From Pomphorhynchus laevis (taxonomy: Eukaryota > Acanthocephala > Palaeacanthocephala > Echinorhynchida > Pomphorhynchidae): a stretch of 64,000 bases of DNA. Below, piece after piece: positions 13,101-29,139 of the stretch. Under the pieces are notes generated by a model. That model saw only the letters and a program-made list of their open reading frames with translations, had not been told where the DNA came from and searched no databases. The first letter of the stretch is position 1. Every line of letters begins with the position of its first letter. Where the stretch lies: NCBI GenBank assembly GCA_012934845.2, contig WNNJ02002611.1, positions 1-64,000 on the forward strand, written 5' to 3'. The translations under genes were made by a program, and so were the position numbers.

Positions 13101-16100
13101 ATTATAAAATTATAAAATAATTTATAATTATGAAGTGATAATATATAAAAAACCGTATAACAATTTTTAAATATTGAGGCAAGATCAATAAAACACAATT
13201 TCCTTCTTCATTTGTCTACCTGTTAATCAACGGCATAAGAAATACAAATATCTGGAATATTATAATATTATTTAAAATAATTTATAATTTTGATGTGGTA
13301 ATATATTAAATAATGTATTACATTTTTCAAATATTGACGGAGGATTAATAAAACACAATTTGCTTCTTCATTTGACTACCTGTTAATAAACGGACATAAG
13401 AAATACATAAATCAGTAATATTAAAAAATTACAAAATAATTTATAATTATGATGTGATAATATTTAAAAAACAATATAACAATTTTTAAATATTAGGGCA
13501 AGATCAATAAAACACAATTTGCTTCTTCATTTCACTAACTGTTAATAAACGGACATAAGAAATATATTAATCTGTAATATTATAAAATTATTAAATAATT
13601 TATAAAGATGATGGGATAATAAATTAAATAACGTATTACAATTTTAAAATATTGACGGAGGATCAATAAAACATAATTTGCATCTTTATCGGAATAACTG
13701 TTAATAAACGGACATGAGAAATACATAAATCTGTAATATTAAAAAATTATAAAATAATTTAAAATTATGATGTGATAATATATTAAAAACCGTAAATATA
13801 TTTTAAAATATTGGGGCAAGATCAATAAAACACAATTTGCTTCTACATTTGACTACATGTTAATAAACGGACATGAGAAATACAGAAAATCTGTAATATT
13901 ATAAAATTAGACCATAATTTATTCTTATACTGTGATAATATATTAAATAACGTATAAATATTTTAAAACATTGACGGAGGATAAATAAAACACAATTTGC
14001 TTCTTTATTTAACTACCTGTTAATAAACGGACATGAGAAATAAAAAAAATCTGTAATATTTCAAAAGTATAAAAAAATTTATAATTATGATTTGATAATA
14101 TATTAAACAACGTATTACAATTTTAAAATATTGAAGGAGGATTAATAAAAAAAAATTTGCTTATTCATTTGACTACCTGTTAATAAACGGACATGAGAAA
14201 TACATAAATCTGTAATATTATAAAATTATAAAATAATTTATTGTAATGATGTGATAACATATTAAATAAGGTATTACAATTTTAAAATATTGACGGAGGA
14301 TTCATAAAACACAATTTGCTTCTTCATTTGACTACCTGTTAATTAACGAAAATGAGAAATACATTTATCTGTAATATTGTAAAATTAAATAATAATTTAT
14401 ATTTTGTGTTTTGATAATATTGTAAATAACGTATTACAATTTTAAAATTTTTCAAGACTATTAAAAAAACACAATTTGCTTCTTCATTTGGCTACCTTTT
14501 AATAAACGGACATGAGAAATACATAAATCTGTAATATTAAGAAATAATTTATAATTATGATGTGATAATATATTAAAAAACGTATTACAATTTAAAAATA
14601 TTGACAGAGGATTAATAAAACACAATTTTCTTCTTCATTTGACTACCTGTTAATAAACGGATATGAGAAACACATAAATCTGAAATATTATAAAATTATA
14701 AAATAATTTATAATTATGATGTGATAATATATTAAATAACGTATTAATATTTAAAAATAATGGGGCAAGATCAATAAAACATAATTTGCTTTTTTATTTG
14801 ACTACCTATTAATAAACGGACATGAGAAATTTATGAATCTGTAATATTATATAATTAAAAAAAATGATTTCAAATTGTGATGTGATAATATATTAAAAAC
14901 CGTATGACAATTTTTAAATATTGGGGCAAGATCAATAAAACACAATTTGCTTCTTCATTTGACTACCTGTAAATAAACGGACATGAGAATTACAAAAATC
15001 TGTAATATTATAAAATTATAAAATAATTTATAATTATGATGTGTTAATATATTTAAAAAAGCATTACAATTTTAAAATATTGACGAAGGATCAATAGAAC
15101 ACAATTTGCTTCTTCATTTGACTACCTGTTAATAAACGGACATAAGAAATACATAAATCTGTAATATTACAAAACAATTTATAATTATAATGTAATAATA
15201 TATTAAAAAACGTATTAAGATATTAAAATATTGACGGAGGATTAATAAAACTCAATATGCTTCTTCATTTGACTACCTGTTAATAAACGGACATGAGAAA
15301 TACATAAATCTGTAATATTACAAAATTAAAAAATAATTTATAATTATGATGCGATGATATATTTAATACAGTATTATAATTTTAAAATATTGACGGAGGA
15401 TTAATAAAACACAATTTGCTTCTTTATTTACCTACCTGTTAATAAACGGAATTGGGAAATACATAAATCTGTTAAATTAAAAAATTATAAAAGAATTTAT
15501 AATTTTGATGTGATAAAATATTGAATAACGTATTACAATTTTAAAATATTGAGGGAGGATAAAAAAAAACAAAATATGCTTCTTTATTTGACTACCTGTT
15601 AATAAACGGATATGAGAAATACATAAATCTGTAATAATATAAAATTATAAAATAATTTATAATTACAATGTGAGAATATATTAAAAAACGTATTAATATT
15701 TTAAAAAAATGGGGCAAGATCAATAAAACACAATTTGCTTCTTTATTTGACTACTTGTTAATAAACTGACATGAGAAATACAAATATCTGTAATATTACA
15801 AAATTATAAAATGGTTTTTTATTATGATGTGAAAATATATATAAAACAACGTATTACAATTTTAAAATATTGACGGAGGATTAATAAAAAAAATTTGCTT
15901 GTTCATTTGACTACCTGTTAATAAACGGACATGTGAAATACAAAAATCTGTTATATTAAATAATTACAAAATAATTTATAATTATGATGTGATAATATAT
16001 TATAAAACGTATTAATATTTTAAAATATTGGGGCAAGATCAATAAACACAATTTGCTTCTTCATTTGACTACCAGTTAATAAACGGATATGAGAAATACA

Positions 16101-17254
16101 TAAATCTGAAATATTTTAAAATTAAAAAATAATTTATAATTATGATGTGGTAATATATTAAACAACGCATTGATATTTTAAAATATTTCACAGGATTATT
16201 AAAACACAATTTGCTTCTTCATTTGACTACCTGTTAATAAACGGACATGAGAAATACATAAATCTGTAAAATTATGAAATTATAATATAATTTATAATTA
16301 TGATGTGATATTATATTAAACAACTTATTACAATTATAAATATTATGGCAAGATCAATAAAACTCAATTTGCTTGTATATTTGACTACCTGTTAATAAAC
16401 GGACATAAGAAATACATAAATCTGTAATATTATAAAAATAAATAAAAATAATTAATAATTATGATATGGTAATATATTAGAAAACGTATTACAATTTTAA
16501 AATATTGACGGAGGATCAATAATACACAATTTGCTTCTTCATTTTACTACCTGTTAATAAACGGACATGAGAAATACATAAATCTGTAATATTATAAAAT
16601 TATAAAATAATTTATAATTATGATGTGATAATATATTAAATAACGTATTACAATTTTAAAATATTGACGGAGGATCAATAAAACACAATTTGCTTCTTTA
16701 TTGGAATAACTGTTAATAAACAGTCATGAGAAATACATAAATCTGTAATATTAAAAAATTAAAAAATATATTAAAATTATGATGTGATAATATATTAAAA
16801 AACGTAATAATATTTTAAAATATAGGGGCAAGATCAATAAAACACAATTTGCTTCTACATTTGACTACATATTAATAAGCGGACATAAGAAATACATAAA
16901 TCTGTAATATTTAAAAATTATATAATAATTAATTATTATACTGTGATAATATATTAAACAACGTATTAATATTTTAAAATATAGACGGAGAATTAATAAA
17001 ACACAATTTGCTTCTTCATTTGACTACCTGTTAATAAACGGACATGAGAAATACATAAATCTGTAATAAAAACAAATTAAAAAATAATTTAATTATGATT
17101 TGATAATATATTAAAAAACGTATTACAATTTTTAAATATTGACGGAGGATCAATAATACACAATTTGCTTCGTCATTTTACTACCTGTTAATATACGGAT
17201 TTAAGAAATACATAAATCTGTAATATAATAAAATTATAAAATAATTTATAATTA

Positions 17255-17690
17255 TGATGTGATAATATATAACAAAGTATTAATATTTTAAAATATAAGC
17301 GCAAGTTCAATAAAAGACAATTTGATTCTTCATTAAACAACCTGTTAATAAACAGACATAAGAAATACAAAAATCTGTAAAATTTTAAAATAATAAAATA
17401 ATTTATAATTATGATGTGATAATATATTAAATAACGTATTAATATTATAAAATATTGGGGCAAGATCAATAAAACACAATTTACTTCTTCATTTGACTAC
17501 CTGCTCATAAACGGACATAAGAAATACATAGATCTGTAATATTACAAAATTATAAAACAATTTATTATTGTACTGTAATAATATATTAAACAACGTATAA
17601 TATTTTAAACATTGACGAAGGAAAATAAAGCACAATTTGATTCTTCATTTGACTACCTGTTAATAAACGGACATGAGAAATAAATAAATC
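17255..17690 (+). repeat. Three-monomer cassette, copy 2
   Basis: Same ordered trio as at 12.66 kb, recognised by the shortened atataacaaag segment, the gcgcaagttcaat ending and the gtactgtaataat variant. Confidence 0.85.
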
Positions 17691-18170
17691 TGTAATATTA
17701 TAAAATTATCAAATAATTTACAATTATGATGTGATAATATATTAAATAACTTATTACAATTTTAAAATATTGACGGAGGATCAATAAAACACAATTTGCT
17801 TCTTCATTTGACGACTTGTTAATAAACGGACATAAGAAATACTTAAATCTATAATATTAAAAAAATTTTAAAAAATATGTAATTATGATGTGATAATATA
17901 TTAAAAACCGTATAACAATTTTTAAATATTGGGGCAAGATCAATAAAACACAACTTGCTTCTTCATTTCACTAACTGTTAATAAACGGACATTAGAAATA
18001 AATAAATCTGTAATATTATAAAATTATAAAGGAATTTATAATTATGATGTGATAATATATAACAAAGTATTAATATTTAAAAATATTGGCGCAAGTTCTA
18101 TAAAACACAATTTGCTTCTTCATTTAACTACCTGTTAATAAACAGACATGAGAAATACATAAATCTGTAA

Positions 18171-18480
18171 TATTACAAAATTATATAATAATTTATATTT
18201 ATGATGTGATTATATATTTAATAACGTATTACAATATTAAAATATTGACGGAGAATTAATAAAACACATTTGCTTCTTCATTTGACTACCTGTTAATAAA
18301 CGGACATGAGAAATACATTAATCTTTTATATTATAAAATTATATAATAATTTATTAATATTACAAAATTATATAATAATTTATATTTATGATGTGATTAT
18401 ATATTTAATAACGTATTACAATATTAAAATATTGACGGAGAATTAATAAAACACATTTGCTTCTTCATTTGACTACCTGT
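18171..18480 (+). repeat. Irregular, partly duplicated monomers
   Basis: The segment attacaaaattatataat through gagaattaataaaacacatt occurs twice, 197 bp apart instead of 159. This leaves about 38 extra bases and a visible join at about 18,355 (taataatttattaatattac). The same rare monomer type also occurs once at about 5,787-5,870. It looks like an out-of-register exchange scar, and it lies exactly at the left edge of the 18.47-kb duplicated block. Confidence 0.8.
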
Positions 18481-21400
18481 TAATCAACGGACACGAGAAA
18501 TACATTAATCTGTAATATTATAAAAATATAAAATCATTTATAATTATGATGTGAGAATATATATTAAATAACGTATTAATATTTTAAAATATTCGGGCAA
18601 GATCAATAAAACACAATTTGCTTCTTCATTTGACTACCTGTTAATAAACGGACATGAACAATACATAAATCTGTAATAATATAAAATTAACAAATAATTT
18701 ATAATTATGATGTGATTATATATTAAATAACTTATTAATATTTTAAAATATTGTAGCAAGATCAATAAAACACAATTTGCTTCTTCATTTGACTACTTGT
18801 TTATAAACGGACATTAGAAATACAACAATCTGTAATATTATAAAATTAAAAAATAATTTATAATTATTATGTGATTATATATTAAATAACGTATTAATAT
18901 TTTTAAATATTGACGGAGGATTAATAAAACACAATTTGCTTCTTCATTTGACTACCTGTTAATTAACGGACATGAGAAATACATAAATCTTTAATATTTT
19001 AAAATTATAAAATAATTAATAATTGTGATGTGATAATATATTAAATAACGTATAATTATTCTGAAATATTGGGCAAGATCAATAAAACACAATTTGCTTC
19101 TTCATTTAACTACCTGTTAATCAACGAACACCGGAAATACATAAATCTGTAATATAATAAAATTATAAAATCATTTATAATTATGATGTGATAATATATT
19201 AAATAACGTATTTATATTTAAAAATATTCGGGCAAGATCAATAAAACACAATTTGCTTCTTCATTTGACTACCTGTTAATAAACGGACATGAACAATACA
19301 TAAATCTGTAATAATATAAAATTAAAAAATAATTTATAATTATGATGTGATTATATATTAAAAAAAGTATTAGTATTTTAAAATATTAATTAAGGATTAA
19401 TAAAACACAATTTGCTTCTTCATTTGACTACCTGTTAATAAACGGACATGAGAAATACATAAATCTGTAATATAATAAAATTATAAAATAATTTATAATT
19501 ATGATGTGATAATATATTAAATAACGTATTAATATTCTGAAATATTGGTGCAGGATCAATAAATTACAAATTGCTTCTTTATTTGACTACCTGTTAATAA
19601 ACGGACATGAGAAATACATAAATCTGTAATATTATAAACTTATCAAATAATTTTTAATAAGGATTTGATAATATATAAAACAACGTCTCAATATTCTGAA
19701 ATATTGGAGCAAGATCAATAAAACACAATTTGCTTCTTCATTTAACTACCTGTTAATAAACGGACATGGGAAATACATAAATCTGTAATATTACAAAATT
19801 ATAAAATCATTTCTAATTATGATGTGATAATTTATTAAAAACATTATTAATATTTTTAAATATAGGGGCAAGATCAAAAAAACACAATTTGATTCTTCAT
19901 TTGACTACCTGTTAATAAACAGACCTGAGAAATACATAAATCTGTAATATTTTAAAATTATAAAATTGTTTTTAATTATGATGTTATAATATATTAAAAA
20001 ACGTATTACAATTTTAAAATATTGACAGAGGTTTTATAAAACACAATTTGCTTCTTCATTTGACTATTTGTTAATAAACGGACATGAGAAATACATAAAT
20101 CTGTAGAATTATAAAATTAAATAATAATTTATAATTTTGATGTGATAATATATTAAATAACGTATTAATATTTCAAAATTTTGGGGCAAGATCAAAACAA
20201 ACACAATTTGCTTCTTCATTTGACTACCTGTTAATAAACGGCCATGAGAAATACTTTAATCTGTAATATAAAAAAATTATAATATAATTTATAATTATGA
20301 TGTGCCTATATATTAAACAATTTATTACAATTTTAAAATATTGACGGAGGATTAATAAAACACAATTTCCTTCTTTATTTGACTACCTGTAAATAAACGG
20401 ACATAAGAAATACATAAATCTGTAATATTATAAAATTATAAAATAATTTATAATTATGATGTGATAATATATTAAATAACGTATTAATATTATAAATATT
20501 GACGGAGGATTAATAAAACACAATTTTCTTCTTCATTTGACTACCTGTTAATAAACGGACATGGGAAATACTTTAATCTGTAATATTAAAAAATTATAAA
20601 ATAATTTATAATTATTATGTGATAATATATTAAACAACGTATTACAATTTTAAAATATTGAGGGACGACAAATAAAACACAATTTGCTTCTTAATTTGAC
20701 TAACTGTAAATAAACGGACATGAGAAATACATAAATCTGTAATATTATAAAAATATAAAATAATTTATAATAATGATGTGATAATATATTAAACAAGGTA
20801 TTACAATTTTATAATATTGACGGAGGATTGATAAAACACAATTTGCTTCTTCATTTGACCACCTGTTAATAAACGGTCATGAGAAATACTTTAATCTGTT
20901 ATATAATAAAATTATAAAATAATTTATAATTATGATGTGATAATATATTAAATAACGTATTACAATTTTAAAATATTGACGGAGGATTAATAAAACACAA
21001 TTTGCTTCTTCATTTGATTTACCTGTTAATAAACGGACATGAGAAATACATAAATCTGGAATATTATGAAATTATAAAATAATTTATAATTATGATGTTA
21101 TAATATATTAAATAACGTATTAATATTTAAAAATATTGACGAAGGATTAATAAAACACAATTTGCTTCTTCATTTGACTACCTGTTAATAATTGGACATG
21201 AGAAATACATATAAATCTGTTATATTACAAAATTATAAAATAATTTATAATTATGATGTGATAATATATTAAACAACGTATTACAATTTTAAAATATTGA
21301 CGGAGGACTAATGAAACACAATTTGTTTCTTAATTTGACTACCTGTTAATAAACGGACATGAGAAATACATAAATCTGTAATATTATAAAATTAAAAAAT

Positions 21401-21800
21401 AATTTATAATTATTATGTGATTATATATTAAATGACGTATTTATATTTTTAAATATTGACGGAGGATTTATAAAACACAATTTGCTTCTTCATTTGACTA
21501 CCTGTTCATTAACGGACATGAGAAATACATAAATCTGTAATATTTTAAAATTAAAAAATAATAAATAATTGCGATGTGATAATATATTAAATAACGTATT
21601 AATATTCTGAAATATTGGGGCAAGATCAATAAAACACAATTTGCTTCTTCATTTAACTACCTGTTAATCAACGAGCACGGGAAATACATAAATCTGTAAT
21701 ATTATAAAATTATAAATCATTTATAATTATGATGTGATAATATATTAAATAACGTATTAATATTTTAAAATATTCGGGCAAGATCAATAAAACACAATTT
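18470..21800 (+). repeat. Duplicated satellite block, copy 2 (pairs with 7,170-10,500)
   Basis: Second copy of the 21-monomer block, at offset about 11,301. It shares rare variants with copy 1, including the unusual monomers with gatcaataaattacaaattg and the acgtctcaatattctg marker. Its left edge abuts an irregular, partly duplicated monomer at 18.17-18.48 kb. Confidence 0.9.
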
Positions 21801-23999
21801 GCTTCTTCATTTGACTACCTGTTAATGAAAGGCCATGAGAAATACATAAATCTGTAATATTTCAAAATTAAAGGATAATTTATAATTATGATGTGATAAC
21901 ATATAATATAATGTATTAATATTTTTAAATATTGGGAAAAAATCAATAAAACACAATTTGATTCTTCATTTGACTACCTGTTAATAAACGGACATGAGAA
22001 ATACATAAATCTGATATCTGAAATAATTATAAAAAATTTATAATTGTGATGTGATAAATGTATTAATAAACTTAGTAATATTTTAAAATATTGACAGAGG
22101 ATAAATAAAACACAATTTGCTTCTTCATTTGACTACCTGTTTATAAACGGAAATGAGAAACAAATAAATCTGAAATATTAAAAAATTAAAAAATAATTAA
22201 TAATTCTGATGTGATAATATATTAAATAACGTATTAATATTTTAAAATAGTGGAGCAAGATCAATAAAACACAATTTGCTTTCTTCATTTGACTACCTGT
22301 TAATAAACGGACATGAGAAATACATAAATCTGTAATATTATAAAATTAAATAATAATTTATAATTATGATGTGATAATATATTAAACAACGTATTACAAT
22401 TTGAAAATATTGACGTAGGAATAAGAAAACACAATTTGCTTTTTCATTTGACTACCTGTTAATAAACTGACATGAGAAATACATAAATCTGTAATATTTT
22501 AAAATTGTAAAATAATTTATAATTATGATGTGATAATATATTAAATAACTTATTAATATTTTGAAATATTGGGGCAAGATCAATAAAACACAATTTGCTT
22601 CTTCATTTAACTATCTGTTAATAAACGAACGTGGGAAATACATAAATCTGTAATATTATAAAATTACCAAATCATTTATAATTATGATGTGATAATACAT
22701 TAAAATTCGTATTAATATTTTAAAATATTGGGGCAAGATCAATAAAACACAATTTGCTGCTTCATTTGACTACCTGTTAATAAACAGACATGAGAAATAC
22801 ATAAATCTGTAATATTATAAAATTATCAAATAATTTTTAATTATGATTTGATAATATATTAAAAAAAGTCTCAATATTCTGAAATATTGGGGCAAGATCA
22901 ATAAAACACAATTTGCTTCTTCATTAAACTACCTGTTAATAAACGGACATGGAAAATACATAAATCTGTAATATTGCAAAATCATAAAATCATTTATAAT
23001 TATGATGTGATAATATATTAAATAACGTATTAATATTTTAAAATATTGACGGAGGATCAATAAATAAAATTTGCTTCGTCATTTGACTACCTGTTATTAA
23101 ACGGACTTGAGAAATACATAAATCTGTAATATTATAAAATTATAAAATAATTTTTAATTATGATGTGATAATATAATAAATAACTTATTAATATTTTAAA
23201 ATATTGACGGAGGATCAATAAAAAAAAATTTGCTTCGTCATTTGACTACCTGTTAATAAACGGACATGAGAAATACATAAATCTGAAATATTATATAATT
23301 AAAAAATCATTTATAATTATGATGTGATAATATATTAAATACCGTATTAATATTTTAAAATATTGGGGCAAGATCAATAAAACACAATTTGCGTCTTCAT
23401 TTAACTACCTGTGAATAAACGGACATGTGCAATAAAAATATCTGTAATATTATCAAATTTTTAAAATCATTTAAAATTATGATGTGATAATATATTAAAC
23501 AACGTATTAATATTTAAAAACATTGGGGCAAGATCAATAAAACACAATTTGCTTCTTCATTTGACTACCTGTTAATAAACGGACATGAGAAATACATAAA
23601 TCTGTAATATTATAAAATTGTAAAATAATTTATAATTATGATGTGATAATATATTAAATAACATATTACAATTTTAAAAAATTGACGGAAAATTAATAAA
23701 ACACAATTTGCTTTTTCATTTGACTACCTGTTAATAAACGGACATGAGAAATACATAAATCTGTAATATTATGAAATTATAAAATAATTTATAATTATGA
23801 TGTAATAATATATTAAACAACTTATTACAATTGTAAAATATTGACGGAGGATTAATAAAACTCAATTTGCTTCTTCATTTGACTAACTCTTAATAAACGG
23901 GCATAAGAAATACATATATCTGTAATATTAAAAAATTAAAAAAAAATTTATAATTATGATGTGATAATATACTCAACAACGTATTACAATTTTAAAAAA

Positions 24000-24965
24000 T
24001 TGACGGAGGATTGATAAAACACAATTTGCTTCTTCATTTGACCACCTGTTAATAAACGGTCATGAGAAATACTCTTATCTGTTATATAATAAAATTATAA
24101 AATAATTTATAATTATGATGTGATAATATATTAAAAAACTTATTACCATTTTAAAATATTGACGGAGGATTAATAAAACACAATTTGCTTCTTCATTTGA
24201 TTTCCTGTTAATAAACGGACATGAGAAATACATAAATCTGTAATATTATGAAATTATAAAATAATTTATAATTATGATGTGATAATATATTAAATAACGT
24301 ATTAATATTTAAAAATATTGACGAAGGATTAATAAAACACAATTTGCTTCTTCATTTGACTACCTGTTAATAAATTGGACATGAGACATACACATAAATC
24401 TGTAATATTTAAAAATTATAAAATAATTTATAATTATGATGTGATAATATATTAAACAACGTATTGCAATTCTAAAATATTGACGGAGGACTAATGCAAC
24501 ACAATTTGCTTCTGAATTTGACTACCTATTAATAAACGAAAATGAGAAATACATAAATCTGTAATATTATAAAATTAAAAAATAATTTATAATTATTATG
24601 TGATTATATATTAAATAACGTATTAATATTTTTAAATATTGACGGAGGATTAATAAAACACAATTTGCTTCTTCATTTGACTACCTGTTAATTAACGGAC
24701 ATGAGAAATACATAAATCTGTAATATTTTAAAATTAAAAAATAATTAATAATTGTGATGTGATAATATATTAAAAAGCGTATTAATATTCTGAAATATTG
24801 GGGCAAGATCAATAAAACACAATTTTCTTCTTCATTTAACTACCTGTTAATCAACGGACACGGGAAATACATAAATCTGTAATATTATAAAATTAGAAAT
24901 CATTTATAATTATGATGTGAAATAATATATTAAATAACGTATTAATATTTTAAAATATTCGGGCA
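24000..24965 (+). repeat. Partial third copy of the duplicated block
   Basis: About six monomers match 9,515-10,480 and 20,815-21,790 in order. The marker acggtcatgag lies at 9571, 20873 and 24056, and the rare ggaggactaatg variant lies at 10001, 21302 and about 24,488. The block was therefore copied at least twice, once whole and once in part. Confidence 0.85.
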
Positions 24966-25910
24966 AGATCAATAAAACACAATTTGCTTCTTCATTTGAC
25001 TACCTGTTAATAAACGGACATGAGAAATACATAAATCTGTAATATTATAAAATTATAAAATAATTTATAATTATGATGTGATAATATATTAAAAAACGTA
25101 TTAATATTTTAAAATATTGACGGAGGATCAATAAAACACAATTTGCTTCTTCATTTGACTACCTGTTAATAAACGGACATGAGAAATACATAAATCTGTA
25201 ATATTATAAAATTATCAAATAATTTATAATTATGATGTGATAATATATTAAATAACGTATTAATATTTTAAAATATTGGGGCAAGATCAATAAAACACAA
25301 TTTGCTTCTTCATTTGACTACCTGTTAATAAACGGACATGAGAAATACATAAATCTGTAATATTATAAAATTATAAAATAATTTATAATTATGATGTGAT
25401 AATATATTAAATAACGTATTAATATTTTAAAATATTGGGGCAAGATCAATAAAACACAATTTGCTTCTTCATTTGACTACCTGTTAATAAACGGACATGA
25501 GAAATACATAAATCTGTAATATTATAAAATTATAAAATAATTTATAATTATGATGTGATAATATATTAAAAAACGTATTAATATTTTAAAATATTTGGGC
25601 AAGATCAATAAAACACAATTTGCTTCTTTATTTGACTACCTGTTTAATAAACGGACATGAGAAATACATAAATCTGTAATATTGTAAAATTATAAAATAA
25701 TTTATAATTATGATGTGATAATATATTAAATAACGTATTAATATTTAAAAATATTGACGAAGGATTAATAAAACACAATTTGCTTCTTCATTTGACTACC
25801 TGTTAATAAACGGACATGAGAAATACATAAATCTGTAATATTATAAAATTATAAAATAATTTATAATTATGATGTGATAATATATTAAACAACGTATTAC
25901 TATTTTAAAA
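24960..25910 (+). repeat. Second, smaller homogeneous satellite stretch
   Basis: About six successive monomers close to the reference sequence, mostly with type B endings (ggggcaagatcaat). They sit between the diverged block that ends near 24,960 and the diverged monomers after 25,980. It resembles the 2.2-5.1 kb core in low divergence but is shorter. Confidence 0.7.
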
Positions 25911-26739
25911 TATTGATGGAGGACAAATAAAACACAATTTGCTTCTTTATTTGACTAACTGTAAATAAACGGACATGAGAAATACATAAATCTGATCTTA
26001 TAAAATTATCAAATAATTTATAATTATGATTTGATAATATATTAAATAAAGTATCAATATTCTGAAATATTGGGGCAAGATCAATAAAGAACAATTTGCC
26101 TCTTCATTTAACTACCTGTTAATAAACGGAAATGGGAAATACATAAATCTGTAATATTATAAAATTAAAAAACAATTTAACATTATGATGTGATTATATG
26201 TTAAATAACGTATTAATATTTTAAAATATTGGGGCAAGATCAATAAAATAAAATTTGATTCTTCATTTGTCTTCCTGTTAATAAACGGACATGCGAAATA
26301 CATAAATCAGTTATATTATAAAATTATAAAATAATTTATAATTCTGATGTAATAATATATTAAACGGAGTTTTAATATTTTAAAATAGGGAAGAAAGATC
26401 AATAAAACACAATTTGCTTCTTCATTTGACTACCTGTTTATAAACGGACATGAGAAATACATAAATCTGTAATATTATAAAATTATAAAATAATTTATAA
26501 TTATGATGTGATAATATATTAAACAACGTATTACAATTTTGAAATACTGAAAGAAGGGTTGATAAAACACAATTTGCTTTTTCATTTGAATGCCTGTTAA
26601 TAAACGGTCATAAGAAATACTTTAATCTGTAATATAATAAAATTATAAAATAATTTATAATTATGATGTGATAATATATTAAACAACTTATTACAATTTT
26701 AAAATATTGACGAAGGATTAATAAAACACAATTTGCTTC

Positions 26740-26900
26740 TTCATTTGACCACCTGTTAATAAACTGACATGAGATATTCATAAAATCATTTATAATTATG
26801 ATGTGATAATATATTAAATAACGTATTTTTATTTTTAAATATTAGGGCAAGATCAATAAAACACAATTTGATTCTTTATTTGACTACCTGTTAATAAACG
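26740..26900 (+). repeat. Shortened satellite monomer
   Basis: The monomer runs from aaactgacatgagat straight into attcataaaatcattt. It lacks roughly 25-30 bases that normally hold acataaatctgtaatatt. The flanking anchors remain in order. Confidence 0.8.
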
Positions 26901-29139
26901 GACATGAGAAATACATAAATCTGTAATATTATAAAATTAAAAAATCATTTTTTATTATAATGTGATAATATATTAAAAAACGTATTAATATTTTAAAATA
27001 TTGGGCAAGATCAATAAAACACAATTTGCGTCTTCATTTAACTACCTGTTAATAAACGGACATGGGCAATACAAATATCTGTAATATTATTAAATTAAAA
27101 AATCATTTTTAATTTTGATGTGATAACATATTAAATAACGTATTAATATTTTAAAATATTGGGGTAAGATCAATAAAACACAATTTGCTTCTTCATTTGA
27201 CTAACTGTTAATTAACGGACATGAGAAATACATAAATCTGTAATATTAAAAAATTATAAAATAATTTATAATTACGATGTGATAATATATTAAATAACGT
27301 ATTACAATTTAAAAATATTGACGGAGGATTAATAAAACACAATTTGCTTATTCATTTGACTACTTGTTAATAAACGGACATGAGAAATACATAAATCTGT
27401 AATATTAAAAAATTATAAAATAATTTATAATTATGATGTGATAATATAATAAATAACGTATAGATATTCTGAAATTTTGGGGCAAGATCAATAAAACACA
27501 ATTTGCATTTTTATTTAACTACCTGTTAATAAATAGACATGTGAAATACATAAATCTGTAATATTATTAAATTATAAAATAATTTATAATGTTGATGTGA
27601 TAATATATTTACTAGCGTATTAATATTCTGAAATATTGGTGTAAGATCAAAATATTACAAATTGCTTCTTTATTTGACTACTTGTTAATAAACGGACATG
27701 AGAAATACATAAATCTGATCTCTTATAAAATTATCAAATAATTTATAATTATGATTTGATAATATATTAAATAACGTATCAATATTCTGAAATATTAGGG
27801 CAAGATCAATAAAACACAATTTGCCTCTTCATTTAGCTACCTGTTAATAAACGGACATGGGAAATTCATAAATCTGTAATATTATAAAATTATAAAATCA
27901 TTTATAATTATGATGTGATAATATATTAAATATCGTTTTAATATTTTAAAATATTGGGGCAAGATTAAAAAAACACAATTTGATTCTTCATTTGTCTACC
28001 TGTTAATAAACGGACATGATAATTACATAAATCTGTAATATTAAAAAATTATAAAATAATTAATAATTGTGATGTGATAATATATTAAACAACGTATTAC
28101 AATTTAAAAATACGACGGAGGATTTATAAAACACAATTTGCTTCATGATTTGACTACCTGTTAATAAACGGACATGAGAAATACATAAATCTGTAACATT
28201 ATAAAATTAAATAATAATTTATAATTATGATGTGATAATATATTAAAAAACGTATGAATATTTTTAAATTTTGGGGGAAGATCAATCAAACACAATTTGA
28301 TTATTCATTTGACTACCTGTTAATAAACGGACATGAGAAATACATAAATCTGTAATATTATATAATTAAAAAATAATTTTTAATTATGATGTGATTATAT
28401 ATTAAATAACTTATTAATATTTTAAAATAGTGTAGCAAGATCAATAAAACACAATTTGCTTCTTCATTTGACTACCTGTTTATATACGGACATGAGAAAT
28501 ACCTAAATCTGTAATATTATAAAATTATAAAATAATTTAATATTATGATGTAATAATATATTAAACGACGTATTCCTATTTTAAAATATTGACAGAGGAT
28601 TAATAAAAAACAATTTGCTTCTTAATTTGACTACGTGTTGATAAACAATCATAAGAAATACATAAATCTGTGATATTATGAAATTATAAAATTATCTAAA
28701 ATTATGATGTGATAATATATTAAACAACGTATTAATATTTTGAAATATAAGGGAAAGATCAATAAAACACAATTTGCTTCTTTATTTGACTACCTGTTTA
28801 TATACGGACATGAGAAATACATAAATCTGTAATATTGTAAAATTATAAAATAATTTAATATTTTGATGTAATAATATATTAAACAACTTATTCCAATTTA
28901 AAAATATAGACGAAGGATTAATAAAACACAATTTGCTTCTTCATTTGACTACCTGTTAATAAACGTACATGAGAAATACATCAATCTTTAATATTATAAA
29001 ATTATAAAATAATTTATAAGTATGATGTGATAATATATTAAAAAGAGTATTAATATTTTGAAATATAAGGGAAAGATCAATAAAACACAATTTGGTTTTT
29101 CATTTAACTACCTGTTAATAAACGGACATGAGAAATACA

